Shown in pieces: positions 1-9,506 of a stretch of DNA of 64,000 nt. The notes under the pieces were generated by a model. It did not search any database. It saw only the letters and a list, made by a program, of their open reading frames with translations, and was not told the origin of the DNA. The stretch is from Arachidicoccus terrestris (lineage in GTDB: Bacteria > Bacteroidota > Bacteroidia > Chitinophagales > Chitinophagaceae): positions 2,232,001-2,296,000 of the forward strand of contig NZ_CP083387.1 in the NCBI RefSeq assembly GCF_020042345.1, written 5' to 3'. How positions within the stretch are numbered: the first letter of the stretch is position 1; each line of letters begins with the position of its first letter. The position numbers and the translations under genes were made by a program.

Positions 1-1280
1 ACAAGCTGGAAAGAATATTATTCAACTTATTGTCTAATGCCTTCAAATTTACCCCTGAGAGCGGTCAGATCACTTTGAGCATGCAGGAAGAAACCGACGC
101 GCATCATAAAAAGTGGCTGAAGATCTGCGTTGAAGACAACGGCATAGGCATACCGGAAAATAAACTACATCAGATATTTGAACGTTTTTTCCAGCACGAT
201 CTCCCCTATCAAATGGTCAATGCCGGCAGTGGCATCGGACTTTCCATTACACAGGAGTTTGTGCGACTGCATGGAGGACGGATCGATGTCACCAGCAGCG
301 AAGGACAAGGAAGTCGTTTTAATGTCTGGCTACCCGTTGTACCTGCTGCAACTGAACCTCAGGAAGGCACAGATGCAATAAAAGAAAAATCCGACACCTT
401 TTTGCTTAATCCGGAAAAGAACAAAATACAAGTAACCGCTCTAAGCGCCTTTCCATCCACAGCCTACGCGCCTCAGGAAAAACCAGATGGCCGCAGGAAA
501 ACAATATTGCTCGTAGAAGATCATGAAGACTTTAGATTTTACCTGAAAGATAACCTCGGTGTGCAGTTTAATATACTGGAAGCTGCCGATGGACATAAAG
601 GCTGGGAGTTCTGCCTGAACGCCAAACCGGATCTGGTCGTTAGTGACATTATGATGGAGGGGATGGATGGGCTGCAACTTTGCCGTAAAATCAAAAAAGA
701 CCCATGCACAGCTTCTATTCCGGTGATTCTGTTATCTGCGAAGGCCTCTCAGGAACAACAGGTGGAAGGGCTCCGGCAAGGAGCGAATGACTATATGACC
801 AAACCTTTCAATTTTGAAGTATTGCAGGCGCGTATTTTAAATCTGCTGCATCAGGCAAAACAAACTAAAAAAGAAGCGCCTGCCAAAATTGAGATTGAAC
901 CCACACATACCACAATAGACAGCCAGCAGGATCAATTTTTACAGGCCGCCAGAGAAGCAGTGGAAACGGCCATGGACGACAGCGAATTTTCTGTCGAACA
1001 ACTCAGCCAGGCATTATTTGTAAGTCGTGTCACCTTATATAAGAAGCTGGTAGCCATCACTGGCAAGACACCCATTGAGTTTATACGCACCCTTCGGATG
1101 AAGAGGGCGGCAGCCTATCTCCAAAAAGGCATGAATGTCGCCCAGGCAGCCTATGAAGTCGGTTATAATAATCCGAAGAATTTTACCAAACACTTTAAAC
1201 AAGCGTTCGGGATCTTACCTTCTCAGTATAGCAAAGAACAACGGTTGGATGACCTGCTGGAAAAAGACAACGAATCTTAA
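1..1280 (+). CDS. Hybrid two-component system protein (HTCS), C-terminal part
   Basis: Open at the left edge: the reading frame is unbroken from base 3, so the N-terminal sensor is outside the window. The visible part begins in the histidine-kinase ATPase domain (N box LLSNAFKFTP, then DNGIGIP and GSGIGLS G boxes), continues into a receiver domain (ILLVEDHEDF; phosphoacceptor Asp in VVSDIMMEGMDG, codon 645-647; the conserved Lys in TKPFNF) and ends in an AraC-type helix-turn-helix (FVSRVTLYKKL, then VGYNNPKNFTKHFKQAFG). This kinase-receiver-AraC order is the HTCS architecture, in which a periplasmic glycan sensor drives a neighbouring polysaccharide-utilisation locus. The GH31/SusCD operon starts 400 bp downstream on the same strand and is the obvious target. 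The TTG near base 30 lies inside the kinase domain and is not the start. Confidence 0.93.
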   Translation, partial: KLERILFNLLSNAFKFTPESGQITLSMQEETDAHHKKWLKICVEDNGIGIPENKLHQIFERFFQHDLPYQMVNAGSGIGLSITQEFVRLHGGRIDVTSSEGQGSRFNVWLPVVPAATEPQEGTDAIKEKSDTFLLNPEKNKIQVTALSAFPSTAYAPQEKPDGRRKTILLVEDHEDFRFYLKDNLGVQFNILEAADGHKGWEFCLNAKPDLVVSDIMMEGMDGLQLCRKIKKDPCTASIPVILLSAKASQEQQVEGLRQGANDYMTKPFNFEVLQARILNLLHQAKQTKKEAPAKIEIEPTHTTIDSQQDQFLQAAREAVETAMDDSEFSVEQLSQALFVSRVTLYKKLVAITGKTPIEFIRTLRMKRAAAYLQKGMNVAQAAYEVGYNNPKNFTKHFKQAFGILPSQYSKEQRLDDLLEKDNES

Positions 1281-1509
1281 CCTGAAACAAAGCTCATGTT
1301 CCCCGCTTTCCCTTACATGACCGTCAGAATCATTTGTGACCGGATTTACATTTAGATCTTCTGTTGAGATCTACTGAAAGAAATAAGAGCCGGTAGGATT
1401 ATTTCCAGAATTTTAAACAAACACCATAATAGCCAGCCATCGGCGGCCGGTGGCCCGGGGATCGATTTTCCGTCTAAAACGACCTTCTTTTTGCATAAAA
1501 AAGCCACGG

Positions 1510-1568
1510 TTAACAAATGTGACCCTTTATATCAACATGCGTATACCATCCCTTAACAAATGCAACCC
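1510..1568 (+). promoter_or_regulatory. Direct repeat, candidate HTCS operator
   Basis: Two copies of TTAACAAATGYRACCC start at 1510 and 1553, 43 bp apart, about four helical turns, so they would sit on the same DNA face. They lie upstream of the GH31 gene and beside the gene of an AraC-type HTCS. AraC-family regulators commonly bind direct repeats. Assignment to this regulator is inference. Confidence 0.5.
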
Positions 1569-1610
1569 CAATTCTGAACGCCAGATCTGACCGTTAGTGT
1601 ATGTTAACGA

Positions 1611-1618
1611 TAGCTTTG
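1611..1618 (+). promoter_or_regulatory. Candidate -7 box of the GH31/SusCD operon
   Basis: TAGCTTTG matches the Bacteroidota -7 consensus TAnnTTTG and lies about 65 nt before the GH31 start. No good -33 TTTG is seen at the expected distance, which would fit an activator-dependent promoter. Confidence 0.35.
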
Positions 1619-1682
1619 GATTGTTAATATAAATTTAATGCAAAGGCATTAAAGCCATTTATCATAACAATCTAAATAAAGC

Positions 1683-4583
1683 ATGCGAGATATTGTACGT
1701 ATCAACAAAAGGCAAAGCAGAAAACCTCCCGTCCTACAGCAAATTGGGCTATTGTTTTTAACAATCCTGGGATGTTATGGCGTCCGGGCACAATCAGTGA
1801 CGCCTCCCTACAAGAAAATCCCCAATGGCATAGCAATTTGCCTCAACCAGTCCGGGACACCCCCTCAGTATCTGAGATTACAATTCGTAACACCATCCAT
1901 ACTACATGTGATCGTCAAGCCTGACAGCAATTTTATTACGGCACCCACCTTAATGATTCAGGCCAGACCCCTTGAAAACATCGATTATAAGGTATCTACA
2001 CTTAAAAACGGAAGGGAACTGGAAATCAAATCCGGGCGTTTACAGGCGGTAGTAGACCTGATCACTGGTAAAATCAGTTATCTGGATCAAAACGACCATG
2101 CCTTACTGCGGGAAACCGGCAATGCCCGCAGCTTTAAACCCATAGAGATCGCGGCATCCGGGTATTACAATATCGTCCAGCAATTTGACAATGTGCAGAA
2201 CAGCCCTTTATTTGGTCTGGGAGGCAATCAGCTAGGCTACACGGATCTCAGGGGAAAAGACCTGGAAATGATCCAATATAATTCCAATGTCTTTAATCCT
2301 TTTCTGGTTAGTACCGGTCATTTTGCCCTGCTCTGGAATAACAGCTCCATCACTTATTACGGTCACCCTGAGCAGTATAGAACATTGGCAGACTTAAAGC
2401 TATTTGATGTAGAGGGGAAGCCCGGCGCATTGACGGCTACCTATATAACAGACACCACCCATCCGGCCGGCATGTTCAGCCGGCGGGAAAAATCAATTGG
2501 CTACCAGTTCGCAAAAGATTCCGCGTTGTTACCGGGGCGCTTTAAAATGACTACCCGTTCTAAAGTCATTTGGGAGGGGGCAGTTTCATCCGATCAATCC
2601 ACGGCGATGTATGACTTTATTCTTAAGTTCGGCGGCTATGTCAAGGTCTGGCTGGATCATCAACCGGTGGTTGACTGGTGGCGTCAAGCCTGGAATCCTG
2701 CAGAAGTGCCTTTTAAGCTCCAAATGGAGTCTGGCAAAAAATACGATATCAAGGTAGAGTGGGCTCCGGATGGAACCTCCTCCTTTGCTGCGCTACGGCA
2801 AAAAAGACAAATTAAGGATCAAGACCGTCAGATTCGCTTCCATTCCGAGGCCGGAAAACAGATCGATTACTATGTGCTCACCGGTCAGAAGATCGATAGC
2901 CTGATCAGCGGTTATCGTTATCTGACCGGCAAAGCTCCCATTATGCCAAAATGGGCGTACGGGTTCTGGCAGAGCAAAGAGCATTACAATAGCCAGAAAG
3001 AGATCCTTGCAACGGCCAAACAGTTCCGGCAAAAGCAAATCCCCATTGATAATATCGTACAAGACTGGTATTACTGGAAAAAAGATGACTGGGGTTCTCA
3101 GGAATTCGACCGTAGCCGTTATCCGGATCCGGCCGGTATGATCCGCCAGCTGCATAACGATTACGACTTGCGTTTTATGATCTCTGTCTGGCCAAAATTC
3201 TATGAGGGTTCCAAATATTTTAAACAGTTTTGGGACAATAACTGGCTGTATAAACAAAATGTGATTGAAAAACGCAAAGACTGGATGGGCTATGTCTCTA
3301 CTTTCTATGACGCTTTTAATCCTGCCGCAGGCAGCGCCTTCTGGGATATTGTAAAAGAAAAGATTTACAGCAAAGGCGTAGATGCCTGGTGGCTGGATGC
3401 AACTGAACCGGATATCGTCGACAACATCACCAACGACCGCCGGATGGAGCTGATGACGCCGAGTTATGCAGGTGCGCCGCAGATTGATTTTAATGCTTAT
3501 GCACTGGCCCAGGATAAGACCTTCTATACCGGGCAACGTGATGCGGATCCCAATAAACGTGTCTTTATCCTGACCCGTTCGGCCTTTACAGGTGCCCAGC
3601 GCTACGCCGCCGCCACCTGGAGTGGGGACATTGGCGCCACCTGGCAGGAAATGCATCGTCAGATCGCCACGGGCATCAGTTTCTCCATGGCAGGTATTCC
3701 CTATTGGAGCATGGACATCGGTGGCTTTGCGGTGGAAAGCAAATACCAGAAGCCCGGACCAAAATTAAAAGAAGCCTGGCGGGAACTGCAGACCCGTTGG
3801 TTCCAGTTTGGCGCCTTTAGTCCAATCTTCCGTTCCCATGGCCAGGCACCCGCCAGAGAAATGTTCAACATCGCGCCTGAAGGCCATCCTGCCTATAGCT
3901 CCATGTTATATTACGATCAGCTCAGGTACCGGCTGATGCCCTATATCTATTCGGTGGGAGCGGCTACTTATTTTAAAAATTATACACCTATGCGTGGCCT
4001 GGCCATGGATTTTCCCGAAGATCAGCAAGCCACCGCCATCACGGATGCTTATATGTTTGGCCCCGGTTTACTCATAGCGCCGGTGACCCGCCCCCATGTC
4101 ACCACAAAAGCAGTCTACCTGCCTAAAGGCGTTCAATGGTACGGGTTCTATAACGGTAAGCACTTTAATGGCGGGCAGATTATTCAGGCAACGGCGCCTT
4201 ACGGACGCATGCCGGTTTTTGTATCGGCAGGCACCATCCTGCCGACCGGTCCGGTTCGCCAACATACCGGCCCGCTGGCCGACACGCTGGACATTTATGT
4301 TTATGCGGGAAAAGACGGACAGTTTACCCTTTATGAGGATCAGGGAACCACCTATGATTATGAAAAAGGCCAGTTTCAGAAAATAGAGTTTAAGTACCGG
4401 GATACCACCGGCAACCTCGAAATCAGCGCACCGAAAGGGCGTTATAACGAAAAAGTACCGGGCCATAAAACTTTCAGAATATACTGGGTAAATCCTGCAT
4501 CTGCGGTAGGAATAGATGCAAAAGCGGCACCAGCCAAAACAGTCATTTATAAAGACCGGCCCGTTAAGATATCACTTCATTAA
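1683..4583 (+). CDS. GH31 family alpha-glycosidase (alpha-xylosidase/alpha-glucosidase type) with PA14 insert
   Basis: A 966-residue exported enzyme with a signal peptide near residues 15-37 ending in VRAQS. An N-terminal GH31 beta-sandwich is followed by a PA14-like insert around residues 290-375 (VIWEGAV, GGYVKVWLDHQPVVDWW) and then the catalytic barrel. The nucleophile is Asp572 in DAWWLDATEPD and the acid/base is Asp649 in ATWSGDI, both standard for GH31. PA14 inserts are known in alpha-xylosidases that act on xyloglucan fragments, but alpha-glucosidase activity is equally possible from sequence alone. It is the first gene after the HTCS and probably shares an operon with the SusC gene 116 bp downstream. 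It would remove alpha-linked residues from imported oligosaccharides in the periplasm. Confidence 0.93.
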   Translation: MRDIVRINKRQSRKPPVLQQIGLLFLTILGCYGVRAQSVTPPYKKIPNGIAICLNQSGTPPQYLRLQFVTPSILHVIVKPDSNFITAPTLMIQARPLENIDYKVSTLKNGRELEIKSGRLQAVVDLITGKISYLDQNDHALLRETGNARSFKPIEIAASGYYNIVQQFDNVQNSPLFGLGGNQLGYTDLRGKDLEMIQYNSNVFNPFLVSTGHFALLWNNSSITYYGHPEQYRTLADLKLFDVEGKPGALTATYITDTTHPAGMFSRREKSIGYQFAKDSALLPGRFKMTTRSKVIWEGAVSSDQSTAMYDFILKFGGYVKVWLDHQPVVDWWRQAWNPAEVPFKLQMESGKKYDIKVEWAPDGTSSFAALRQKRQIKDQDRQIRFHSEAGKQIDYYVLTGQKIDSLISGYRYLTGKAPIMPKWAYGFWQSKEHYNSQKEILATAKQFRQKQIPIDNIVQDWYYWKKDDWGSQEFDRSRYPDPAGMIRQLHNDYDLRFMISVWPKFYEGSKYFKQFWDNNWLYKQNVIEKRKDWMGYVSTFYDAFNPAAGSAFWDIVKEKIYSKGVDAWWLDATEPDIVDNITNDRRMELMTPSYAGAPQIDFNAYALAQDKTFYTGQRDADPNKRVFILTRSAFTGAQRYAAATWSGDIGATWQEMHRQIATGISFSMAGIPYWSMDIGGFAVESKYQKPGPKLKEAWRELQTRWFQFGAFSPIFRSHGQAPAREMFNIAPEGHPAYSSMLYYDQLRYRLMPYIYSVGAATYFKNYTPMRGLAMDFPEDQQATAITDAYMFGPGLLIAPVTRPHVTTKAVYLPKGVQWYGFYNGKHFNGGQIIQATAPYGRMPVFVSAGTILPTGPVRQHTGPLADTLDIYVYAGKDGQFTLYEDQGTTYDYEKGQFQKIEFKYRDTTGNLEISAPKGRYNEKVPGHKTFRIYWVNPASAVGIDAKAAPAKTVIYKDRPVKISLH

Positions 4584-4699
4584 ATAAATACATAACGCTT
4601 TTTTTCACTATAGACCGACTAAGTGCAATATTCTACAGAACAAACATGCAAACATTTAATTCATTCAACTCATTTTAACTATTAAATCCCGATTCAATT

Positions 4700-7600
4700 A
4701 TGCCTTATTCAAATTTAATCTTTAACCTGCTTACCAGGGGCGGCCAGCCCGGACAAAGATCCGGGGCAGCTGCTCCTGATCTGCATCTCAGCTTGCGGCG
4801 GCCACTCCTGATCCTGCTGATTCTCGCGCTGGGCATTTTTCCGGCTACGGCACAGACAGCCTTAAAAGGTAAAGTCGTGTCAAAGACAGATGGAGCTGCT
4901 TTGAGTGGCGTCTCGATTCAAGTGAAAGACGCCTCCGGCACTTTACATCAGGGTGTGATCACCAACGCAAATGGAGAATTTTCCCTGGAAGCGACAGCCG
5001 GCTCAACCATTCGCTTCTCCCGTATCGGCTTTTCCACACTGGAAGTGGCTGCTGCGTCCGTTCCGAAAATCGTTGAACTGACGGAGACCAGTCAGAATCT
5101 GGATGCTGTTGTCGTCGTGGGTTATGGCACGCAACGCAAAAAAGACCTGACCGGCGCTACCGTGCATCTTGGCGGTGACAACCTAAGCGAAAACCATACA
5201 ATTAATACCTTACAGAACCTGCAGGGAAAAGCGCCCGGCGTACAGGTAACTTCTACCTCCGGTCAGCCAGGAGACGGGGTAAAGATCAGGATCCGCGGCA
5301 TTGGCACCAATGGCAACACGAACCCGCTATATGTGGTAGATGGCATGCCCACTTCTGATATCTCTTACCTGAATCCCTCAGACATCGCTTCTCTGGACAT
5401 CTTAAAAGATGCGGCTTCGGCGGCCATTTATGGCACCAGGGCAGCGAATGGCATTGTGCTCATTACAACTGTCAAAGGAGGAAAAGGCGGTATGCGCACA
5501 GCCCTGCATGGGTATTATGGTATACAGAATCCTTTGAAAAGGCAAAGTCTGCTAAATGCCAGACAATATGCTGTCATTATGAATGAGTCGGCACTTAATT
5601 CCGGTAAGGGGCCTTCTTATTTTTATACGCAGCAAGAAATTGATTCCATGGGCAAGGGAACCAATTGGCAGCAGGCCGCTACCAATAAAAATGCGCCGAT
5701 CGAAAACTACGACCTAAGCTTTTCCGGTGGCAACGGCATTTCTACGTATGCCAGTTCGCTTTCTTATCAGAAGCAGGAAGGTATTATCGGACTCTCCGGC
5801 AAATCATATTATGAAAGATTTGGATTCAGGATCAATTCCGACCACAAAGTCTATAAAGATATTTTAAAGTTCGGGGAGAATTTATCTTATACACATTCCA
5901 ATCAGAGCGGTATCGGAACGGGTAATATCTATGGGAATTCTATCAGAGGCCTGCTCAATACCAGCCCCACTTTCCCTGTCTATAATACGGACGGTAGTTA
6001 TGGCACCTCCCAGATGAGTTCCGAAGAGGTGAATCCGGTAGCAGCCATGGCTACCCTCAATCAAAATAAAACGATCACGGACCGCTTCTTGGGGAACGCT
6101 TATCTGGAAGCAAAACTGCTGCAGCATTTTACCCTGAGATCCAGCTTTGGCATCGATTTATCCTTTTACTCCACCAATAGCTTCATTCCCATCTATGATC
6201 TGGCCGCCAATAGCTCTTCTACCACAACCACGGCCAATCAGGGCCTGTACCGCAACTTCACCTGGAACTGGGATAACACCCTGACCTATGACAATCAGTT
6301 CGGTCAGCATAAACTCAATGTACTGATCGGCACCAGCGCCCAGGAATTTGCAGGCTTCACCGTCAGCGGCAGTAAGCAAGACCTTTCCATTGAGGACTTT
6401 GAACATGCCATCATTGATAACGGAAAAGAAGGCACGCAGAAGGCCTACGGATCCAGAAGCGAGTACGCCCTGAACTCCTATATGGCCCGTGTCAATTACA
6501 GCTATGCAGAAAAATATCTCCTTACAGCGATTGTCAGAAGAGACGCTTCCATCAGTTTCGGAAGCAATCACCGCTGGGCAACCTTTCCCTCTTTCTCTGC
6601 CGGCTGGATTCTGACTAACGAAGCATTTTTGAAAAATACAGGCTGGCTGAACTTCCTGAAACTCCGTGCCGGCTGGGGCCAGAACGGCAATGACCAGATC
6701 CCTCACTTCGTTTATCTGGCCACCGTATCGTCTCTGAAAATGGGTTATTATTTTGGCGGGCAGGATGCATCGACGATCAGCGTGGGAGCAGCACCCGATT
6801 ACATTGCCAACCCCGACCTGAAATGGGAGGCCTCAGAGCAGGAAGATATCGGATTTGATGCTACTTTGTTTGATCATTTTACACTGAACTTCGACTGGTT
6901 CCGCAAAACCAGTAAGGACTGGCTGGTCAGACCCCCCATTCCGGATATTGTAGGTACCGGCGCTCCTTATATCAATGGAGGAGACATCGTCAATCAGGGC
7001 GTGGAAATAGCCCTGAATTACAATGCGCAGATTGGCGATGTTAACCTCAGCGTCGGCGGTAATATTGCGTTTAATAAAAACAAGGCTGTGAGCGTCCCCA
7101 ATACCGATGGCATTATCCATGGCGCCACCAATCTCATTTCCTCTAACACAGAAGAGTTCTACCGGATCCAGAACGGATTCCCCGTGGGCTATTTCTGGGG
7201 ATACAAAACCGCCGGCATTTTTCAGACCCAGGCGGAGGTGGATGCCTACAGCGGGACAAATGGCCTCATACAGCCGAATGCCGTGGCAGGAGACGTCCGC
7301 TTTGTGGATCTGAACCGAGACGGTTCTATAACGACTGCAGATAAAACCATGATCGGCGATCCCAATCCCGACTTCACCTATGGCGGCAATATCACCGCCA
7401 GCTATAAAGGCTTTGACCTGAACCTGAATATTGCAGGCGTAAGCGGCAACCAGATCGTAGACGGCACCCATGCCAACGACAGGGCCTATAATAACTACAG
7501 TACAGCCATTCTGGACCGGTGGCATGGAGAAGCCACTTCCAATCGTATTCCAAGGGTGACCATGGGTGATGAAGCCAATAAGAATTATAAGAACTTCTCA

Positions 7601-7876
7601 GACCTCTACATCCAGAGCGGCTCTTTTATGCGCTTAAAAAGCCTGTCGCTTGGCTATGATCTCAAAAAAGGCTTTTTACCGAACCTGCCATTTGACCAGT
7701 TCAGGGTCTATATTTCTGCGACCAATCTGTTTACCATAACCGACTATACAGGTATTGATCCTGAAGTGGGCTATGGCAACACAGAAACGGATGGCAACAA
7801 CTGGTCCTCGGGTATTGATCTGGGCTATTACCCCCAGCCCAGAACAGTGCTGTTTGGCCTGGATGTACGTTTTTAA
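4700..7876 (+). CDS. SusC/RagA family TonB-linked outer-membrane transporter
   Basis: 1058 residues. A long N-terminus with a hydrophobic leader (LLILLILALGIFPATAQT) leads to a carboxypeptidase-like domain (residues about 54-125, LKGKVVSKTDGAALSGVSI), the SusC signature VVVVGYGTQRKKDLTGA, a plug domain (GIGTNGNTNPLYVVDGMP, DILKDAASAAIYGTRAANG) and a beta-barrel ending in an aromatic strand (VLFGLDVRF). SusC proteins import glycans through the outer membrane with energy from TonB. No STN domain is present, which fits control by the HTCS rather than by an ECF sigma/FecR pair. The SusD partner begins directly downstream. Confidence 0.96.
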   Translation: MPYSNLIFNLLTRGGQPGQRSGAAAPDLHLSLRRPLLILLILALGIFPATAQTALKGKVVSKTDGAALSGVSIQVKDASGTLHQGVITNANGEFSLEATAGSTIRFSRIGFSTLEVAAASVPKIVELTETSQNLDAVVVVGYGTQRKKDLTGATVHLGGDNLSENHTINTLQNLQGKAPGVQVTSTSGQPGDGVKIRIRGIGTNGNTNPLYVVDGMPTSDISYLNPSDIASLDILKDAASAAIYGTRAANGIVLITTVKGGKGGMRTALHGYYGIQNPLKRQSLLNARQYAVIMNESALNSGKGPSYFYTQQEIDSMGKGTNWQQAATNKNAPIENYDLSFSGGNGISTYASSLSYQKQEGIIGLSGKSYYERFGFRINSDHKVYKDILKFGENLSYTHSNQSGIGTGNIYGNSIRGLLNTSPTFPVYNTDGSYGTSQMSSEEVNPVAAMATLNQNKTITDRFLGNAYLEAKLLQHFTLRSSFGIDLSFYSTNSFIPIYDLAANSSSTTTTANQGLYRNFTWNWDNTLTYDNQFGQHKLNVLIGTSAQEFAGFTVSGSKQDLSIEDFEHAIIDNGKEGTQKAYGSRSEYALNSYMARVNYSYAEKYLLTAIVRRDASISFGSNHRWATFPSFSAGWILTNEAFLKNTGWLNFLKLRAGWGQNGNDQIPHFVYLATVSSLKMGYYFGGQDASTISVGAAPDYIANPDLKWEASEQEDIGFDATLFDHFTLNFDWFRKTSKDWLVRPPIPDIVGTGAPYINGGDIVNQGVEIALNYNAQIGDVNLSVGGNIAFNKNKAVSVPNTDGIIHGATNLISSNTEEFYRIQNGFPVGYFWGYKTAGIFQTQAEVDAYSGTNGLIQPNAVAGDVRFVDLNRDGSITTADKTMIGDPNPDFTYGGNITASYKGFDLNLNIAGVSGNQIVDGTHANDRAYNNYSTAILDRWHGEATSNRIPRVTMGDEANKNYKNFSDLYIQSGSFMRLKSLSLGYDLKKGFLPNLPFDQFRVYISATNLFTITDYTGIDPEVGYGNTETDGNNWSSGIDLGYYPQPRTVLFGLDVRF

Positions 7877-7905
7877 CCATGACCTATCACGATAAAACAG
7901 AAAAA

Positions 7906-9489
7906 ATGAAAAAGATATATATGACGGCCGTACTGATCCTGGCGCTCCTGCAGCTATCCTGCTCCAAGAGCTTTCTGGATGACAAAAAGTCGATCAATAA
8001 AAAAGTAGAATCCGATTTTTATAAAACGCCGGAAGATGCCTTCCAGGCCTTGGTAGCGGCATACTCCATGCTGGATGTCAGTGGCAACGGAAATATCATG
8101 TTAAGCGCGGAGCTGGCCTCGGATGACTGTTTCGGCGGTGGCGGCACGGCCGATGATGGCGTGATTCAGTGGGACAGGTTCCAGTCCTATAATGATCATA
8201 ATGCCGATGCCTGGAAAAAATACTATCAGGGGATTTATCGTGCCAACCAGTTTCTGAAAAAAGTAGACGGCGTAGATTTCAGTACGGAGCCGGATCTTAA
8301 AAAGCAATATACCGGCGAGGCAAAATTCCTCCGCGCTTATTTCTATTTTGACCTGGTGCGTATGTTCGGTCACATCCCTTTACTTACAGAGCCCATTGAG
8401 GGAGATAACTATCAGATCCCTCAGGCCAGTCCCGACAGCGTTTATGCCCTGATCAGCCGGGATCTGCAGGAAGCCATAACAGCACTGACGCCTTCTGCCG
8501 TCCCATATAGTCAGATTGCTTCAGAAGATTATGGCCGCGCGACCAAATGGGCTGCCGAGTCTTTGCTTGGGCGGGTCTTTCTATACTATACCGGCTATTA
8601 CAGTAAAGCAACTTTGCCGGGCGGCTATACGAAAGATAATGCCACCGCTGCCATTGATGATGTAATCAAAAATAGTGGCTATGGCTTGGTACAGCACTTT
8701 AAAGATTTATGGCGCGCCGCCTCTCTTAATGATTTTGCCGGTCAAAATAACAAAGAGGCCGTTTTTGCCATCCAATACAGTGGCGCCGGCATGGGCAACT
8801 GGGACCTTCAGAACGGTAACCGCTTCCAGGTAATGATCGGCATACGCAACCAGGTCGTGGGGCCCTATTATAAAGGCTGGGGCTTTGGTCCGGTCAATCC
8901 CGGTTTATGGAATGACTACAAGGATGGCGACACCCGTAAAACGGCGACCATTATTTCTATTGATGGTGAAGGGCTCTCCGGTTCCTACAGTGTCTCCGAC
9001 CAGGCACAGTATACCGGGTATTTCTGGAAGAAATACCAACCGGTCGGCGGCCCGGACAGACCGGATGCCAACGGTGGTGACTTTCAGATCGACAACTACG
9101 ACAACTATGTCGTGATCCGCTTTGCAGACGTACTGCTGATGGGCGCGGAACTAAACCTGGACAAAAACCTCTCTAAAGCGCAAGGCTATCTCAATCAGGT
9201 CAGAGACCGCGCCTTTGAAGATGCCAGTCACCGCGTCACTCTTACTGCGGGTGCAGCGGGTTTAAAAACCATTATGGAAGAGCGCCGTTTAGAGTTAGCC
9301 CTTGAGGGGCAACGGTATTGGGACCTGCTGCGTCAGGGTATGACTGTCGCCAAAGCAGCCATTGACAATACTATCGGAGGGGCAGACTTCCTTGTCAACT
9401 TCCCTACAGAAACAAAAGGACTTTTTGAAATACCCCAGACGCAGATAGGCCTGTCCAATGGCACCTTGGTGCAAAACCCCGGCTATTAG
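7906..9489 (+). CDS. SusD/RagB family surface glycan-binding lipoprotein
   Basis: SusD-type lipoprotein. I prefer the ATG at 7906 because it begins directly with a lipoprotein leader (MKKIYMTAVLILALLQLSC, lipobox LQLSC). An in-frame ATG at 7879 would add nine residues and leave only 2 bp after the SusC stop. Typical features are FLDDK after the lipid-anchored Cys, TPR-like helices (AKFLRAYFYFDLVRMFG), and the C-terminal MEERRLELALEGQRYWDLLR. It caps the SusC channel and captures the oligosaccharide. It is translated in the same operon as the transporter. Confidence 0.95.
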   Translation: MKKIYMTAVLILALLQLSCSKSFLDDKKSINKKVESDFYKTPEDAFQALVAAYSMLDVSGNGNIMLSAELASDDCFGGGGTADDGVIQWDRFQSYNDHNADAWKKYYQGIYRANQFLKKVDGVDFSTEPDLKKQYTGEAKFLRAYFYFDLVRMFGHIPLLTEPIEGDNYQIPQASPDSVYALISRDLQEAITALTPSAVPYSQIASEDYGRATKWAAESLLGRVFLYYTGYYSKATLPGGYTKDNATAAIDDVIKNSGYGLVQHFKDLWRAASLNDFAGQNNKEAVFAIQYSGAGMGNWDLQNGNRFQVMIGIRNQVVGPYYKGWGFGPVNPGLWNDYKDGDTRKTATIISIDGEGLSGSYSVSDQAQYTGYFWKKYQPVGGPDRPDANGGDFQIDNYDNYVVIRFADVLLMGAELNLDKNLSKAQGYLNQVRDRAFEDASHRVTLTAGAAGLKTIMEERRLELALEGQRYWDLLRQGMTVAKAAIDNTIGGADFLVNFPTETKGLFEIPQTQIGLSNGTLVQNPGY

Positions 9490-9506
9490 TCTTTAACACT
9501 AAAACA

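Larger units (their letters stand above)
1281..1682. other. Intergenic control region between HTCS and GH31 genes
   Basis: This 400-bp gap has no plausible gene. It holds a direct repeat (1510-1525 and 1553-1568) and a -7-like box at 1611-1618, listed separately. A related TTTGTGACCGG lies near 1334. I saw no strong terminator after the HTCS gene. Confidence 0.6.

Noticed and set aside
2793-3656. 287-codon minus-strand frame inside the GH31 gene
   Set aside because: Antisense to the catalytic domain, no recognisable features; shadow of codon bias.
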